Shown: positions 11,901 through 20,643, counted from the first letter of the stretch. The stretch: 64,000 nucleotides of DNA from Bacteroidota bacterium (GCA_018267275.1 JAFDYV010000005.1:62001-126000), one strand, 5' to 3'. Notes: generated by a model not told the origin, from the sequence alone. Made by a program: numbers and translations.

Positions 11901-12146
11901 TTGCACCACACTATCATAGCTCTTGTTGCCAAGGCAAGCCAGCGCTAATTCCGACTGCATATAGACATAGTTCGTATCGCTGGGGTGTACCTTTAGAAAT
12001 TCATTGATCGCTTGTTGGTATTTGCCGCTATCATAGAGCGCGACACCTTTTTTTATTACTTCGCCAGAATTCACGAGAGTCACTTGTGCAAAAAGAGTCG
12101 ACACGCAACACAAAATGACCCATCCAAAAAAGCACACCCGCAGCAT
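8898..12146 (-). CDS. Exported TPR plus MORN-type repeat protein (about 1080 residues)
   Basis: The signal peptide (ending VSTLFAQ) is followed by a TPR region over about residues 30-210 (LNLGVTYFNAKKYDDAEKSL is typical), a linker, and from about residue 365 to the end more than twenty MORN_2-type units with the pattern G-x-W-x-x-Y-Y-x-x-G. The repeats resemble the antitoxin-repeat-like MORN_2 family common in Bacteroidota; their function is generally unknown, probably protein or membrane contact. The start is the ATG at 12146; a TTG at 12155 adds M-K-N and is possible. It is the first gene of the operon 12146-5021, with a perfect promoter at 12170-12200. No catalytic domain is seen. Confidence 0.85.
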   Translation of the reverse strand: MLRVCFFGWVILCCVSTLFAQVTLVNSGEVIKKGVALYDSGKYQQAINEFLKVHPSDTNYVYMQSELALACLGNKSYDSVVQICETATKKPSQYRAHMLKSWAIALDRAGKLEESISVFKKGIDDYPFSHSMHFNLGVTYFNAKKYDDAEKSLMRALEINPYHAGANLNLAKLSALRGRKAQAMLSLGVYLSVQEGDNSSLVYLERLSKNEIEDEGSLPDETVNPFGKLDRILKAKVALEKGFKNKVDVDAALVKQMQLLIDQLPAKDDSNFWCRFYYPFYERLKSNGLIEPFLYHILSSSSIQSVPKWKAKNKKELQAFYDAANAALSDVRSRIIAPSKFGYSGAVNAWHSDNRALEAIGEMTNDKRVGKWHFFNDVTQELTAEGEFDANGEKIGIWKYYFPNGVKKSIADHNTGLIEFFTEEGSPDSKYYLKNGKTDGEVEIFYACGTLKEKLHYKEGKREGDGATFFASGAKESTYTFKNDLMTGVYRSYYSNGQLKTLENFNEGQLDGDFTSYYADGKLERKGKYRNGKSEGEWLYYHDNGRLEKKGTFVNGTSIGEWKFYDRDGDLDEIRPLNQNGDIEGEAKIYNKSKLILTISYRNQMPVEYRFLDTTGKQISKSGDKSGTYFLKGYLHTGELAYEGQMTKGKRTGQWKTYYHSGALKYLANYKNDQLDGTWTEFFKNGHKKELYTYKDGELYGLFQEFYIHGTLKAEGNFLNGRREQLWTWYYSNGEKESEEYYLFGQLNGRDRDYKEDGKISSETNYEKDKVQRLTYFDKQGNPISSRELKNMQEPLSIRFSNKQIDWETNYTCGELSGGFKRYYPGGQMLLEFTYLNGLREGPLKSYSIAGNKESEGQYVNGTSHGVWRWYSPNGKVSNEAFYIYNKRDSLWTYYYQDGTVNTRITYKNDVRQGITQVYNPEGILLLEKLFDNGDLVSYRVQTKDGNMSEWKKFTGVEEALVAYFANGKLAHQEPYKNGLIHGQLKEYYQSGQIYSETGFENGDYHGGFEEYHSNGKLKTKGKYIHDNAEGAWLYYNENGSLLKSENYRAGTLDGQYIEYQNGKKAREFIYWCGSIENQVEK

Positions 12147-12169
12147 ATTTTTCAAGAGTTAGTTTAATA

Positions 12170-12200
12170 CAAAACTAGAATTGCAGTCCACAAATCCAAA
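12170..12200 (-). promoter_or_regulatory. Bacteroidota promoter of the MORN/transglutaminase operon
   Basis: On the minus strand TTTG (12200-12197), 19 bases, then TAGTTTTG (12177-12170): a perfect TTTG-N19-TAnnTTTG. The predicted start near 12165 leaves a leader of about 20 bases before the ATG at 12146. Confidence 0.75.
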
Positions 12201-12231
12201 CGAATCGAATCATGTTTCCTAGTTTTTTTTG

Positions 12232-12247
12232 CTTTCATGTTTGAAAG
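12232..12247. repeat. Short inverted repeat between divergent genes
   Basis: CTTTCA-TGTT-TGAAAG, six-base arms and a four-base loop, lies between the MORN operon promoter and the DUF2339 gene. It could be an operator for either side. No downstream T-run on either strand makes it a good terminator. Confidence 0.3.
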
Positions 12248-12307
12248 TACTATTTTGAACTCAGCGCCAGAATTTTAAACTAAATTGCATTTGATATCTG
12301 CTCGCCA

Positions 12308-14632
12308 ATGGAAGACCCACAACTACAGGACCTGATCAACCGAATCAATGAGTTGGCCGCCAAGCAAAATGCCATCAACGCTGAACTTCAGTCGCTCAAG
12401 CGCACCGCGCTCGAATTGCAACAATCGGGTGCTACAGTAAATATTGATGTAGCATTTCCAACTGTGCAAAAAACGGTGCCTTCGCAGCCATTACCAACCG
12501 TGCAAGCTCAACCGAAAAAACCAAAAACAAACTTTCCCCCTGTTGTCTCAAAGCCTAGAGAACGAACACAATGGGAAGAATTCATCGGGACCAACCTGTT
12601 GAATAAGCTGGGCATTGCCATATTGGTGCTCGGGATAAGTTTTGGCGTAAAGTATGCCATCGATCATCAGATGCTCAACCCACTCACCCGCATCATTCTG
12701 GGTTACTTGGCGGGTGGCGGTATCATCGCCTTTGCTTTGCGGTTGAAAAAAGAGTTCCCGTCCTTCAGTGCCGTGCTTCTTAGTGGTGGTATGGCCTCAC
12801 TCTACTTTATCACGTTCGCTGCCTATGACTTTTATCGATTCATTCCTCAATTAGTTGCGTTCATTGTGATGGCCGGTTTCACCGCGTTCACAGTATTTGC
12901 AGCCATGCAGTATAATCTTCAGGTGATTTCGGTGATCGGATTGGTAGGCGCGTATGCAGTGCCTTTTTTGTTGAGCGATGGGTCTGGACGTGTGCATATT
13001 CTATTCAGCTACATGGCTATTATCAACATCGGCATACTGACGATTGCTTTCAAACGAAATTGGAGCTTGCTTTTTTGGAGTGCATTCTCCCTTACCTGGC
13101 TTATTTTTTCAACATGGGTAGTAGGCGACTATTCCGCTGACTTCTTTTGGTTGGCGTTGAGCTTTACAACTGCATTCTTCATCATCTTCTATTTGGCTTT
13201 TCTGGTGAGCCAACGCAGCGATGGAAAGACATTATCCGCTGCAAGCATCATTGCGGTGCTCTTAAACTGTGTTTGTTACTATGGGTTTGGTTATTACTTT
13301 ATCAGCGATTACCCCGATGGCGAACTTTACCTCGGATTATTTACGATCTTCAATGCGCTCATCCATTTTGGCGTTTGTTTATACATCTATCGTCAACTAA
13401 GCGAATCAAAAGACAGCTTCTATTTTGTTGCCGGCTTAGTGTTGGTGTTTATCACCATTGCCGTGCCCGTGCAGTTGGAAGGAAATTGGGTAACCTTGGC
13501 GTGGGCGTTGCAAACGGCCCTGTTGTTTTGGATTGGTCGCAGCAAGAATTACCCAGTGTATGAATTGTTGTCGTACCCACTGGCAGCCCTTACTCTCCTA
13601 AGTCTGTTACACGATTGGCAGCAAATTCGCGGTTTGTACTTTAACTATTCTTCCGACCAACCGCTGGCGATCATTACACCTGTGTTCAACATTAATTACC
13701 TCACCTCGCTTTTTGTTGCGGCTATGTGCGGATTCATTTTCTGGATAACCTGGAAGCACCCAAAAGCAGGAGAACACAAATGGCTGAATCTGCTCGCTCC
13801 GCTGGCGAAACATGCGTTCTCGTGGATTGGCGTTGTTGTAGTCTACATCGCTTGCTATCAGCAGATATCGTTGTATTTTCGAAACGAGTACGCGAAATCT
13901 CTGATCGATTTGAGAGGGCAAAACACAGTAGAACACAATTATGACTGGCTTCTTTACCAAACGCTTTGGCTCATTCACTATTCCATCATTTTCTTCGCGG
14001 CACTCTGGTATGTTAATCGCAAGAAAATGCAAAACCAAATGGTGGATTGGATCGTAATGGGCTTGAATGTACTTACCATTATTTCATTCCTCACAGTAGG
14101 TTTAGATTCGCTTAAAGAACTGACTTTCTCGTATCTGGCGCCTAGTCGGTTTTATACGGTAAGTTCCATCAATGTCGCTATCCGTTACATTAGCTATTTA
14201 TTTGTGGCCATTGGGCTGCTGATTAATTTTCAAATTGCGTTGGGTCAAAAACCACTATTGCAAAAGTTTGAGCGATTGTTTTGCCACTTCAGCATCCTGA
14301 CCTTACTCAGCAGTTGGATGCTTTCGATGTTTGAACTCAATCACGTAAGCGAAGGCGTGCAGTTGGCGCTCAGTATTTTATGGGGCACATATGCATTGTA
14401 CCTCATCATTTGGGGCTTTGCAAAAGACCAGAAGTTTTTGCGCATGGCAGGCATTGCGCTTTTCGGCATTACCATTGCAAAACTCTTTTTCATTGACTTG
14501 CGCGAAATGGGCACCATTGCCCGCACCCTTGTGTTGATGGTGTTAGGCGTGCTTTTGTTGGTGGCTTCTTTTGTTTACAACAAGCGTAAAAAGAGGGAGG
14601 AGAATTCGACAATAGATTTGGGTAAAGAATAA
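12308..14632 (+). CDS. DUF2339 polytopic membrane protein
   Basis: A 774-residue protein with an N-terminal cytoplasmic coiled coil (about 1-40, heptad-like INRINELAAKQNAINAEL), a proline-rich linker and then some twenty predicted membrane helices from about residue 100 to 765 (for example LLNKLGIAILVLGISFGVKYA and ALVLMVLGVLLLVASFVY). This matches the DUF2339 family, whose biochemical role is not established. The next gene, DUF3999, starts six bases after the stop; the two families are habitual neighbours, so a functional pair in the envelope is likely. No clear promoter consensus was found upstream, although the gap is divergent with the MORN operon. Confidence 0.88.
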   Translation: MEDPQLQDLINRINELAAKQNAINAELQSLKRTALELQQSGATVNIDVAFPTVQKTVPSQPLPTVQAQPKKPKTNFPPVVSKPRERTQWEEFIGTNLLNKLGIAILVLGISFGVKYAIDHQMLNPLTRIILGYLAGGGIIAFALRLKKEFPSFSAVLLSGGMASLYFITFAAYDFYRFIPQLVAFIVMAGFTAFTVFAAMQYNLQVISVIGLVGAYAVPFLLSDGSGRVHILFSYMAIINIGILTIAFKRNWSLLFWSAFSLTWLIFSTWVVGDYSADFFWLALSFTTAFFIIFYLAFLVSQRSDGKTLSAASIIAVLLNCVCYYGFGYYFISDYPDGELYLGLFTIFNALIHFGVCLYIYRQLSESKDSFYFVAGLVLVFITIAVPVQLEGNWVTLAWALQTALLFWIGRSKNYPVYELLSYPLAALTLLSLLHDWQQIRGLYFNYSSDQPLAIITPVFNINYLTSLFVAAMCGFIFWITWKHPKAGEHKWLNLLAPLAKHAFSWIGVVVVYIACYQQISLYFRNEYAKSLIDLRGQNTVEHNYDWLLYQTLWLIHYSIIFFAALWYVNRKKMQNQMVDWIVMGLNVLTIISFLTVGLDSLKELTFSYLAPSRFYTVSSINVAIRYISYLFVAIGLLINFQIALGQKPLLQKFERLFCHFSILTLLSSWMLSMFELNHVSEGVQLALSILWGTYALYLIIWGFAKDQKFLRMAGIALFGITIAKLFFIDLREMGTIARTLVLMVLGVLLLVASFVYNKRKKREENSTIDLGKE

Positions 14633-14638
14633 TTAACC

Positions 14639-15835
14639 ATGAAAAAAAGTATTGCGCTCATTGTCTTTTCATTACTTGGGTATCAGGGTTTCGCTCAATT
14701 CAAGTTTGAGCGCAAGGTTGATAAAGTAGCCAATGCTGGTTGGCACCAAGTGATTATACCCAATCAGTTACTGACAAAACTGAATGCCGATTTTGGAGAC
14801 ATTCGCATTTACGATGCAAGCAGAAATGAGATACCCTACCTTTTGAAGATAAGCCAAGATGAAACAGCCCAGTCGGACATTCCGCTAAAAGCCTACAACC
14901 TCTCGAAGAAAAATGACGCTCTATTTTTCACCATCAAGCAATCAGAAAAATCGCTCGCCAACCAAGCCACGATGGAGCTCAACAAACGTAATTACGATTG
15001 TCTGGTAAAAATTGACGGCAGCAATGATGAACAAGAATGGTTTGAAGTGGCAAGTAGGCTACGCATTGTGTCCATAAATGATCAAGGAATACAATATAAA
15101 TCAAATACAGTAAGTTGGCCTTCTTCCAACTTTCAATTCCTCCGATTTCAAGTTTCCAACACTTCACCCAAGGAATTTGGTTCGATAGCCCTTTCGCAAG
15201 TGGTTACGCAACACGGCATGTTCGATAGTCTCTCGGCCAGCGTTCAGTCAAAAACTGAGAACAAAGTAACAGAGTTTAATTTCAGGTTTTCTGAATCCGC
15301 ATTTATCTCAAAACTTAAACTACAATTTGATGCGGGCCAAAAGTTCTACCGCAACTTTACACTAGAAGTACTCAAAGACAGTGTTAAGACCGAAAAGGGT
15401 TGGGTGCCTAATTATTACACGCTCCAATCGGGGGTGTTGGCCTCATTCCAAAACAACTTCATCGATTTTAACCCTACTGTGCTGCAACAACTTCGACTCA
15501 TCGTTTACAATCTAGACAACCCTCCTATCAAATTATCAGCTGCGCAGGCGTTTTCTCCGCGCGTCACTTTGGTTGCACAGTTACCGCAAGGCGATTTATT
15601 GTTAAAGTACGGCAACGACCGAATAAGCAAACCAAATTACGACTTGAGTCATTTTACAAACGAGATTCCAAGTCAGTTACCGCTGGTTCGCTTACAAAAT
15701 GAGCAATCAATAGCTGCTGAAGCTGCAGAAAAAGAAGCACCTTGGTTTAAAAATCAAAACTGGCTGTGGGCCGCAATGCTGTTGATACTTGGTCTATTGG
15801 GTTATTTCACTTTCACCATGATCCGCAAGGCTTAA
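14639..15835 (+). CDS. DUF3999 exported and membrane-anchored protein
   Basis: 398 residues with a signal peptide (about 1-20, ending GYQGFAQ), a long beta-rich extracytoplasmic domain and one C-terminal membrane helix (about 372-392, LWAAMLLILGLLGYFTFTMI) with a short basic tail. This is the usual architecture of DUF3999, which is found next to DUF2339. The function is unknown; the domain includes segments reminiscent of F5/8-type beta sandwiches, but I do not claim a ligand. It is translationally close to DUF2339 (six-base gap). Its TAA stop overlaps the stop of apt on the opposite strand, so the two transcripts converge with no spacer. Confidence 0.85.
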   Translation: MKKSIALIVFSLLGYQGFAQFKFERKVDKVANAGWHQVIIPNQLLTKLNADFGDIRIYDASRNEIPYLLKISQDETAQSDIPLKAYNLSKKNDALFFTIKQSEKSLANQATMELNKRNYDCLVKIDGSNDEQEWFEVASRLRIVSINDQGIQYKSNTVSWPSSNFQFLRFQVSNTSPKEFGSIALSQVVTQHGMFDSLSASVQSKTENKVTEFNFRFSESAFISKLKLQFDAGQKFYRNFTLEVLKDSVKTEKGWVPNYYTLQSGVLASFQNNFIDFNPTVLQQLRLIVYNLDNPPIKLSAAQAFSPRVTLVAQLPQGDLLLKYGNDRISKPNYDLSHFTNEIPSQLPLVRLQNEQSIAAEAAEKEAPWFKNQNWLWAAMLLILGLLGYFTFTMIRKA

Positions 15836-16374
15836 ACGGTAATCAGGTAATGCGGATTGATGCCAAAATTGTCCTGCAAAACTTTTTCGCCCGGTAAGAA
15901 CGAAAGATTGATGATGAACGAGTAGCCTACCACAATTGCATCGAGTTTTTTCACCAAATTTCCTGCAGCAGTAGCGGTGCCACCCGTTGCCAGCACATCG
16001 TCATGTATCAAAACGCGGCAGCCCTTTGGTATTGCATCAGTATGCATTTCAATGGCGGCTTTCCCGTATTCGAGCGAATACTCTTCTGTGATTTTTTGAA
16101 AGGGGAGTTTGCCTGCTTTTCGCACTGGTACAAAGGGTACGTTCAGACCTTGAGCAATCATGGCACCAAAAATGAAACCCCGAGCTTCTACCGCGGCAAC
16201 GGCACCAATTTGTTGATGCCTAAAATGATTGACAATATCAGAAACAACGGCCTGCACAGCGGTGGGGTTGGCCAACAGCGGTGTAATGTCTTTAAAAACA
16301 ATGCCCGGCTTTGGAAAATCAGGCACATCACGCAGAAGCGATAACAATAACTTTGACGAAGAATCTGTTAGCAT
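15832..16374 (-). CDS. apt: Adenine phosphoribosyltransferase
   Basis: Salvages adenine with PRPP to AMP in the cytosol. The PRPP-binding motif HDDVLATGGTA lies at 124-134 and the APRT-typical elements GIVFKDITPLL (24-34), EARGFIFG (63-70) and FVPVRKAGKLP (81-91) are all present. At 180 residues the length is normal. It begins five bases after the CruF-like gene, so it seems to ride in the carotenoid transcript, an arrangement without an obvious metabolic reason. Its stop codon overlaps that of the convergent DUF3999 gene. Confidence 0.95.
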   Translation of the reverse strand: MLTDSSSKLLLSLLRDVPDFPKPGIVFKDITPLLANPTAVQAVVSDIVNHFRHQQIGAVAAVEARGFIFGAMIAQGLNVPFVPVRKAGKLPFQKITEEYSLEYGKAAIEMHTDAIPKGCRVLIHDDVLATGGTATAAGNLVKKLDAIVVGYSFIINLSFLPGEKVLQDNFGINPHYLITV

Positions 16375-16378
16375 ATTA

Positions 16379-17014
16379 TCAAAATCGGGAAGCAGCGTTT
16401 AAAACTACGAAGAATAGTGACTCAACAATTAGAAACCAGATAGCAAATTTATTGCGACCACCTAAATCCGCTCTCTTGAACACCAGGAAAAGAAAAACCG
16501 ATACGCCAAACCAGCCAACATAATTACTGAACGGAACTTCTCCATTTTGCCAACTCCAGAAATCATACGCAATAGCCACGGGCTCCATTAGCCAATCGAG
16601 TGCCACCGCCATCCCTGCTGCAATCAACACAAACAATGACAATGGAAGACGGCTCGGAAGCACACTGCCAATAGAGTAAATGGTAATAAACCAGTTTACC
16701 CCAATCATCAAAGGCACATTCCAGAACTTGATTCCAAGTGTGGCGCCATATTGATAGTTCCCAAAAATCAATTGATAGTTGACACCCAAATACTCAGAAC
16801 CAAAGCCCACAACAAAGGCTGCGCCACCAAACCATACGAGTTTCCAATTCTTGTTAACATGATTCCAAATCAATAAACAAGCGCTAATAAACAAAGTGAT
16901 TGGCGTTGCCATTTGAAAAAGATGCCGCCACGGAGAAAGCAAGCCAAAAACACCCACGGCATACAAAACAACGATTACCGCGATCGAAATATTCTGTTTG
17001 TTCACTTCCGTCAT
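16379..17014 (-). CDS. Carotenoid biosynthesis membrane protein, CruF-like
   Basis: A 211-residue membrane protein with six or seven predicted helices. Family-typical motifs of the DUF422/CruF group are present: SEYLGVNYQLIFGNYQYG-like loop (about 73-90), VPLMIGVNWF (about 100-109) and DWLMEPVA followed by DFWSW (about 139-155). CruF enzymes are carotenoid 1',2'-hydratases acting on the psi end of monocyclic or acyclic carotenoids in the membrane. The start ATG overlaps the desaturase stop by four bases, indicating coupled expression, and the acidic residues of the conserved motifs are retained. Exact substrate is inferred from family and neighbour only. Confidence 0.85.
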   Translation of the reverse strand: MTEVNKQNISIAVIVVLYAVGVFGLLSPWRHLFQMATPITLFISACLLIWNHVNKNWKLVWFGGAAFVVGFGSEYLGVNYQLIFGNYQYGATLGIKFWNVPLMIGVNWFITIYSIGSVLPSRLPLSLFVLIAAGMAVALDWLMEPVAIAYDFWSWQNGEVPFSNYVGWFGVSVFLFLVFKRADLGGRNKFAIWFLIVESLFFVVLNAASRF

Positions 17015-18483
17015 GGCTTGAATTTTCGGGCAATCAACTCAGACACGATTTTACCGGATAGCAAGCAAAGCGGAATGCCACCACCCGGATGCACACTGCC
17101 ACCGCAAAAAAATAAGTTACCAAATTGCGAAGAAAAATTTTTGTGGCGAAGAAATGCCGCAAAGGGATTATTACTACTGGTGCCATAGAGCGAACCCTGG
17201 TAGGAAAATGTTTTAGTGTCAATCGTGCGGGGATCCAAAATCTGCTCTACCTCAATCAGTGGGGCGATATCGGTTTTCAAACATCGGCTTAGCTTGGTTA
17301 TTACATGCTTGCGCGTGTCGCTGATGATCTGATCCCAATCTTGCTGTTCATTGGCAGGTACATTTACCATTACAAACCAGTTTTCCTTTCCATCGGGTGC
17401 ATCGTGCGGCACATACTTGCTTGTAATATTGATGTACACCGTGGGGTCATCATAAACTGTTTTCTGATTGAAAATGTGGTCAAACTCCTTTCGATAATCA
17501 CTAGAGAAGAAGATGTTGTGAAGATCTAGTTGGGGAAACGACTTTGCCATGCCCCAATAAAAAATTAAAGCCGAACTCGAGCGTTGTTGCCGCAATATCC
17601 TTTCAGGCGCTGGCACATTTGGCATCAATTTGCGGTACGTGTAAAATGCATCCATGTTACTCACAACTATATCGGCATGCACTTTTTGATTTGCAGTTTC
17701 AACGCCAAGTACCACACCTCGCGCAGTGTTTATTTGTTTAATTGGTGTATTGAAAGTGAATTTCACGCCTGAGTCAACTGCTAATCGATAGAGCGCCAGG
17801 GTAATATCATGCATGCCACCTTTTGGAAGATAGGTACCAATCGAAAACTCCAAATGTGGGATGGACGTGAGGATACCCGGGGCTTGATATGGATCAGAGC
17901 CATTATAGGTGGCATACCGGTTGAAGAGTTGCACTAACTTGGGGTGCCGCAGCCTTTCTTCGTTGGTCTTGTTCATCGTGGAAAAAATGCCGTACCGATG
18001 AATCTTGCCAACGGCTTTCACCACTGGCCAACTCAGCCACGTGCGCAATTTGTGTAGTGAGTTTTCCAAAAAAATTTTCCCGGCTGATTCGTATGTCTCT
18101 TTACTTTTTTCGAGATAAGAATTTACTACAGCAACAGGTACACCCAGTTTTTCCCTTATTTCGTTTAACAGGCGGTCGCGGTTTGCATAAGCACTCAATT
18201 GCGTGCCGTCTTCAAAAAAATATTGGCAACAAACTTCCATTTGCTGATATGAGAAATACTGGTTGGGATTTCGCCCCGTCAGCCTAAACAAATCATCAAC
18301 CAGATAAGGTAACGTAAACAAAGATGGCCCAGCATCGAAGCGATATCCACCCAATGAAAACTCACTCAGCTTACCACCGGGGTAAGGGTTGGCCTCAAAT
18401 ACATGAACATCGAAGCCTAGGTGCTTCAACCTTATGGCTGTCGCCAACCCTGCTACCCCCGAACCTATAATAATTGCCTTCAT
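17011..18483 (-). CDS. Phytoene desaturase family FAD enzyme (CrtI/CrtD type)
   Basis: A carotenoid flavoenzyme of 490 residues from the ATG at 18483. The dinucleotide-binding motif GSGVAG lies at 7-12 in the Rossmann beta-alpha-beta, followed by FEANPYPGGKL and GYRFDAGPSLF; the C-terminal FAD signature contains CGGSVHPGGGIP. The family includes phytoene desaturase (CrtI) and the 3',4'-desaturase CrtD. Direct coupling to a CruF-like hydratase makes CrtD as plausible as CrtI, since hydratase and 3',4'-desaturase act in sequence on the psi end group in myxol or saproxanthin routes. The longer frame from a TTG at 18504 is rejected: that codon sits in a candidate -7 box. Confidence 0.9.
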   Translation of the reverse strand: MKAIIIGSGVAGLATAIRLKHLGFDVHVFEANPYPGGKLSEFSLGGYRFDAGPSLFTLPYLVDDLFRLTGRNPNQYFSYQQMEVCCQYFFEDGTQLSAYANRDRLLNEIREKLGVPVAVVNSYLEKSKETYESAGKIFLENSLHKLRTWLSWPVVKAVGKIHRYGIFSTMNKTNEERLRHPKLVQLFNRYATYNGSDPYQAPGILTSIPHLEFSIGTYLPKGGMHDITLALYRLAVDSGVKFTFNTPIKQINTARGVVLGVETANQKVHADIVVSNMDAFYTYRKLMPNVPAPERILRQQRSSSALIFYWGMAKSFPQLDLHNIFFSSDYRKEFDHIFNQKTVYDDPTVYINITSKYVPHDAPDGKENWFVMVNVPANEQQDWDQIISDTRKHVITKLSRCLKTDIAPLIEVEQILDPRTIDTKTFSYQGSLYGTSSNNPFAAFLRHKNFSSQFGNLFFCGGSVHPGGGIPLCLLSGKIVSELIARKFKP

Positions 18484-18501
18484 TTTCAGTTTAACAACAC
18501 C

Positions 18502-18532
18502 CAAAGCCTAGGATGGTTTTCCCCACGACAAA
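18502..18532 (-). promoter_or_regulatory. Candidate promoter of the carotenoid operon
   Basis: Minus strand: TTTG (18532-18529), 18 bases, then TAGGCTTTG (18510-18502), which has one base more than TAnnTTTG. The distance to the ATG at 18483 is about 18 bases. The match is imperfect. Confidence 0.35.
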
Positions 18533-18629
18533 TGAAAATAGTTAATCGATCAGCCATCTAGCGGTCAATTTATAATTTTCATTGTCAGGGCAAGCTTTTT
18601 TTGTGAACTTACTCGCAATTTAAGCATCC

Positions 18630-19430
18630 ATGGAAAACACTTGCATCAATTGTGGAAATGAAATCAGCGGAAAGTTCTGCAGCAACTGCGGCCAGCGAGC
18701 GGATGTAAAGCGTATTACCTTCCGAGAAGGGTGGAATGATTTTTGGGCACGGATTTATGGGTTTGACGGAATGATGCCTCGCACCTTAAGAGACTTGACA
18801 ATCAACCCGGGCAAGGCATCGCGCGCTTATATCTCAGGCAATCGGGCTAAGTATTATGGACCGGTAGGATATTTCTTCCTGATGGTCACCCTGTTCCTAC
18901 TTTTTTTTGATCTTATTGGCTTGAACATAGCAGAATTCATTCAAAAAAGTGGGCAACAATTTTCGGGAGACCAAACGCCTATGGCAGTCGAGAAACAGAA
19001 GGCAATGGAAATGTTTTTCGTTTGGGTGTCCGACAACATGAAGCTTTTTTCTTTCGCGATCATTCCATTTTACGCTTTTTTCGCGCGTTATTTTTTTTTC
19101 AGGCGAAGCGGTTTCAACTATCTAGAAAATATGGTGTTGCCACTTTACATCACCGGACATGGTTATTGGCTTTCCATATTGGCAGGGGCAGTTTATAAAT
19201 TTTCAGGCAGCATGGCAGCGGCAAGCTTGCAAGCTTTTGTGGGTTTTATTTATCACATTTTTTCATATTCTAACTTCTACGACTATCAGCCTGTTTGGAA
19301 GCGAATCGTAAAAAGTATAATGATTTATTTGTTTTCTTTTGCGACAATGATGGTTGTAGGTGGCATTGTCGCAATCGTTTTAATTCTGTTGAGCCCTGAG
19401 TTTAGAGATCTCATGCGACCGTTAAAGTAA
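18630..19430 (+). CDS. DUF3667 membrane protein with N-terminal zinc ribbon
   Basis: 266 residues. A four-cysteine zinc ribbon (C5, C8, C17, C20 in CINCGN and CSNCGQ) is followed by a short basic linker and four or five membrane helices (about 80-105, 135-155, 165-190, 195-220, 230-255). This is the DUF3667 layout, frequent in Bacteroidota and of unknown function. It is divergent from the carotenoid operon and transcribed alone, converging on the Rieske oxygenase gene; no terminator is obvious in the 38-base gap between them. Confidence 0.82.
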   Translation: MENTCINCGNEISGKFCSNCGQRADVKRITFREGWNDFWARIYGFDGMMPRTLRDLTINPGKASRAYISGNRAKYYGPVGYFFLMVTLFLLFFDLIGLNIAEFIQKSGQQFSGDQTPMAVEKQKAMEMFFVWVSDNMKLFSFAIIPFYAFFARYFFFRRSGFNYLENMVLPLYITGHGYWLSILAGAVYKFSGSMAAASLQAFVGFIYHIFSYSNFYDYQPVWKRIVKSIMIYLFSFATMMVVGGIVAIVLILLSPEFRDLMRPLK

Positions 19431-19468
19431 TGTACACGTAAAAAAATTAATACTCTCCCGTCACCGAA

Positions 19469-20551
19469 CTAACCCATAAACTCCGCAATCAACCGATGGA
19501 AATGGTGCGTACCCATTTCCCTTGTCACCGAGTAACGGCCATATTTATAAAAGCGAGAGCGCACACCTTTCTGAACATTTTGCACTATCTCTTCATCTTC
19601 TAACTCTACTTTATGTAAATCAGCCCCGGCACCTTGGCGCAGCTTGCTCTCATCCCAAACATAGCTTAAGAAAGACACTTTTGTTTTGGTTGAAGATATA
19701 GGCCGCACCACATTCACACTCAATCCCCACGGGTAAAAATTAAACATCAAATTCGGAAACACCCAAAAGTAATAGCCCGCAATGCGTTTTCCGTAATCTG
19801 ACGATGAAGAGGGCAAGTCAAAAACCAATTCACCTTCTTTGGCTACACCCAACTGCAGATTTGAGTACTTGAATAATTCAACATGGTAGTTTCCGTAGTC
19901 AATCACCGAGTTCAACCCGGCATGCACAAAGGGAATGTGAAAACCTTCCAGGTAATTTTCGCAATACAACGCCCAATGCGCATCGATTACGTAATCTTTG
20001 GAGAGTTCAGGGTGGAATACAAATTCGTTTAGGGGCATCCACCCGACCCGCTTCGCCATATCGCTGAAAAAATCAGCAGCAGCAATCTTATTGCTTAAAC
20101 TTGTAAAGAGCATTTTGCCCCATTGATGAATGGGCAAATTGGTGAGGTTATCTACTTCGGTGGGAAAGTCTTTCACTTCTTTAAACTCAGGCATCGATAA
20201 AAAATCGCCATTCAACTGAAACCTGCGCCCGTGGTATTTACATCGGATATCGTTTAGCTTACAAGGCCGCTCTACCAATAAATTGCCGCGATGTGTACAT
20301 ACGTTCGACATGCAATGCAATTGCCCCTGCTTATCGCGAGATAAAATCAACGGCTCATTCAAAAAACCATCGAGCAAATCCACAGGCGTTACCCATCCAT
20401 TATCTTTTACTTGATCGGCATCACCTACCCAATGCCAGCAGTGGGCAAATATTTTTTCCTTCGATTCTTTGAAATACTTGGGCTCAAGATAGAAATCAGT
20501 TGAAATGGTCTTGGCCTGTGAAATATCCGCGTCAATGTCGAAGATGTTCAT
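19469..20551 (-). CDS. Rieske non-haem iron oxygenase, alpha subunit type
   Basis: A ring-hydroxylating-oxygenase-like protein of 360 residues. The Rieske [2Fe-2S] ligands are C85 and H87 (CTHRG) with C104 and H107 (CKYHG). The catalytic domain has the mononuclear iron pair H205 and H210 within ENYLEGFHIPFVH, and a SRPBCC-like fold to the end. The closest family appearance is the choline-monooxygenase/aromatic dioxygenase group; substrate cannot be read from sequence, and no beta subunit, ferredoxin or reductase gene is adjacent. The start at ATG 20551 gives a normal N-terminus; an ATG at 20587 would add 12 residues. It is divergent from the DoxX gene, with which it may share a regulatory region. 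Confidence 0.88.
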   Translation of the reverse strand: MNIFDIDADISQAKTISTDFYLEPKYFKESKEKIFAHCWHWVGDADQVKDNGWVTPVDLLDGFLNEPLILSRDKQGQLHCMSNVCTHRGNLLVERPCKLNDIRCKYHGRRFQLNGDFLSMPEFKEVKDFPTEVDNLTNLPIHQWGKMLFTSLSNKIAAADFFSDMAKRVGWMPLNEFVFHPELSKDYVIDAHWALYCENYLEGFHIPFVHAGLNSVIDYGNYHVELFKYSNLQLGVAKEGELVFDLPSSSSDYGKRIAGYYFWVFPNLMFNFYPWGLSVNVVRPISSTKTKVSFLSYVWDESKLRQGAGADLHKVELEDEEIVQNVQKGVRSRFYKYGRYSVTREMGTHHFHRLIAEFMG

Positions 20552-20643
20552 TCTTTGGTAAATTTGGGTTAAGTTAACAAACGTCATTTTACCGACAAAC
20601 TATTGCAAGTGTATTGCCGTACTATGCAGCAAACTTTATCTTC

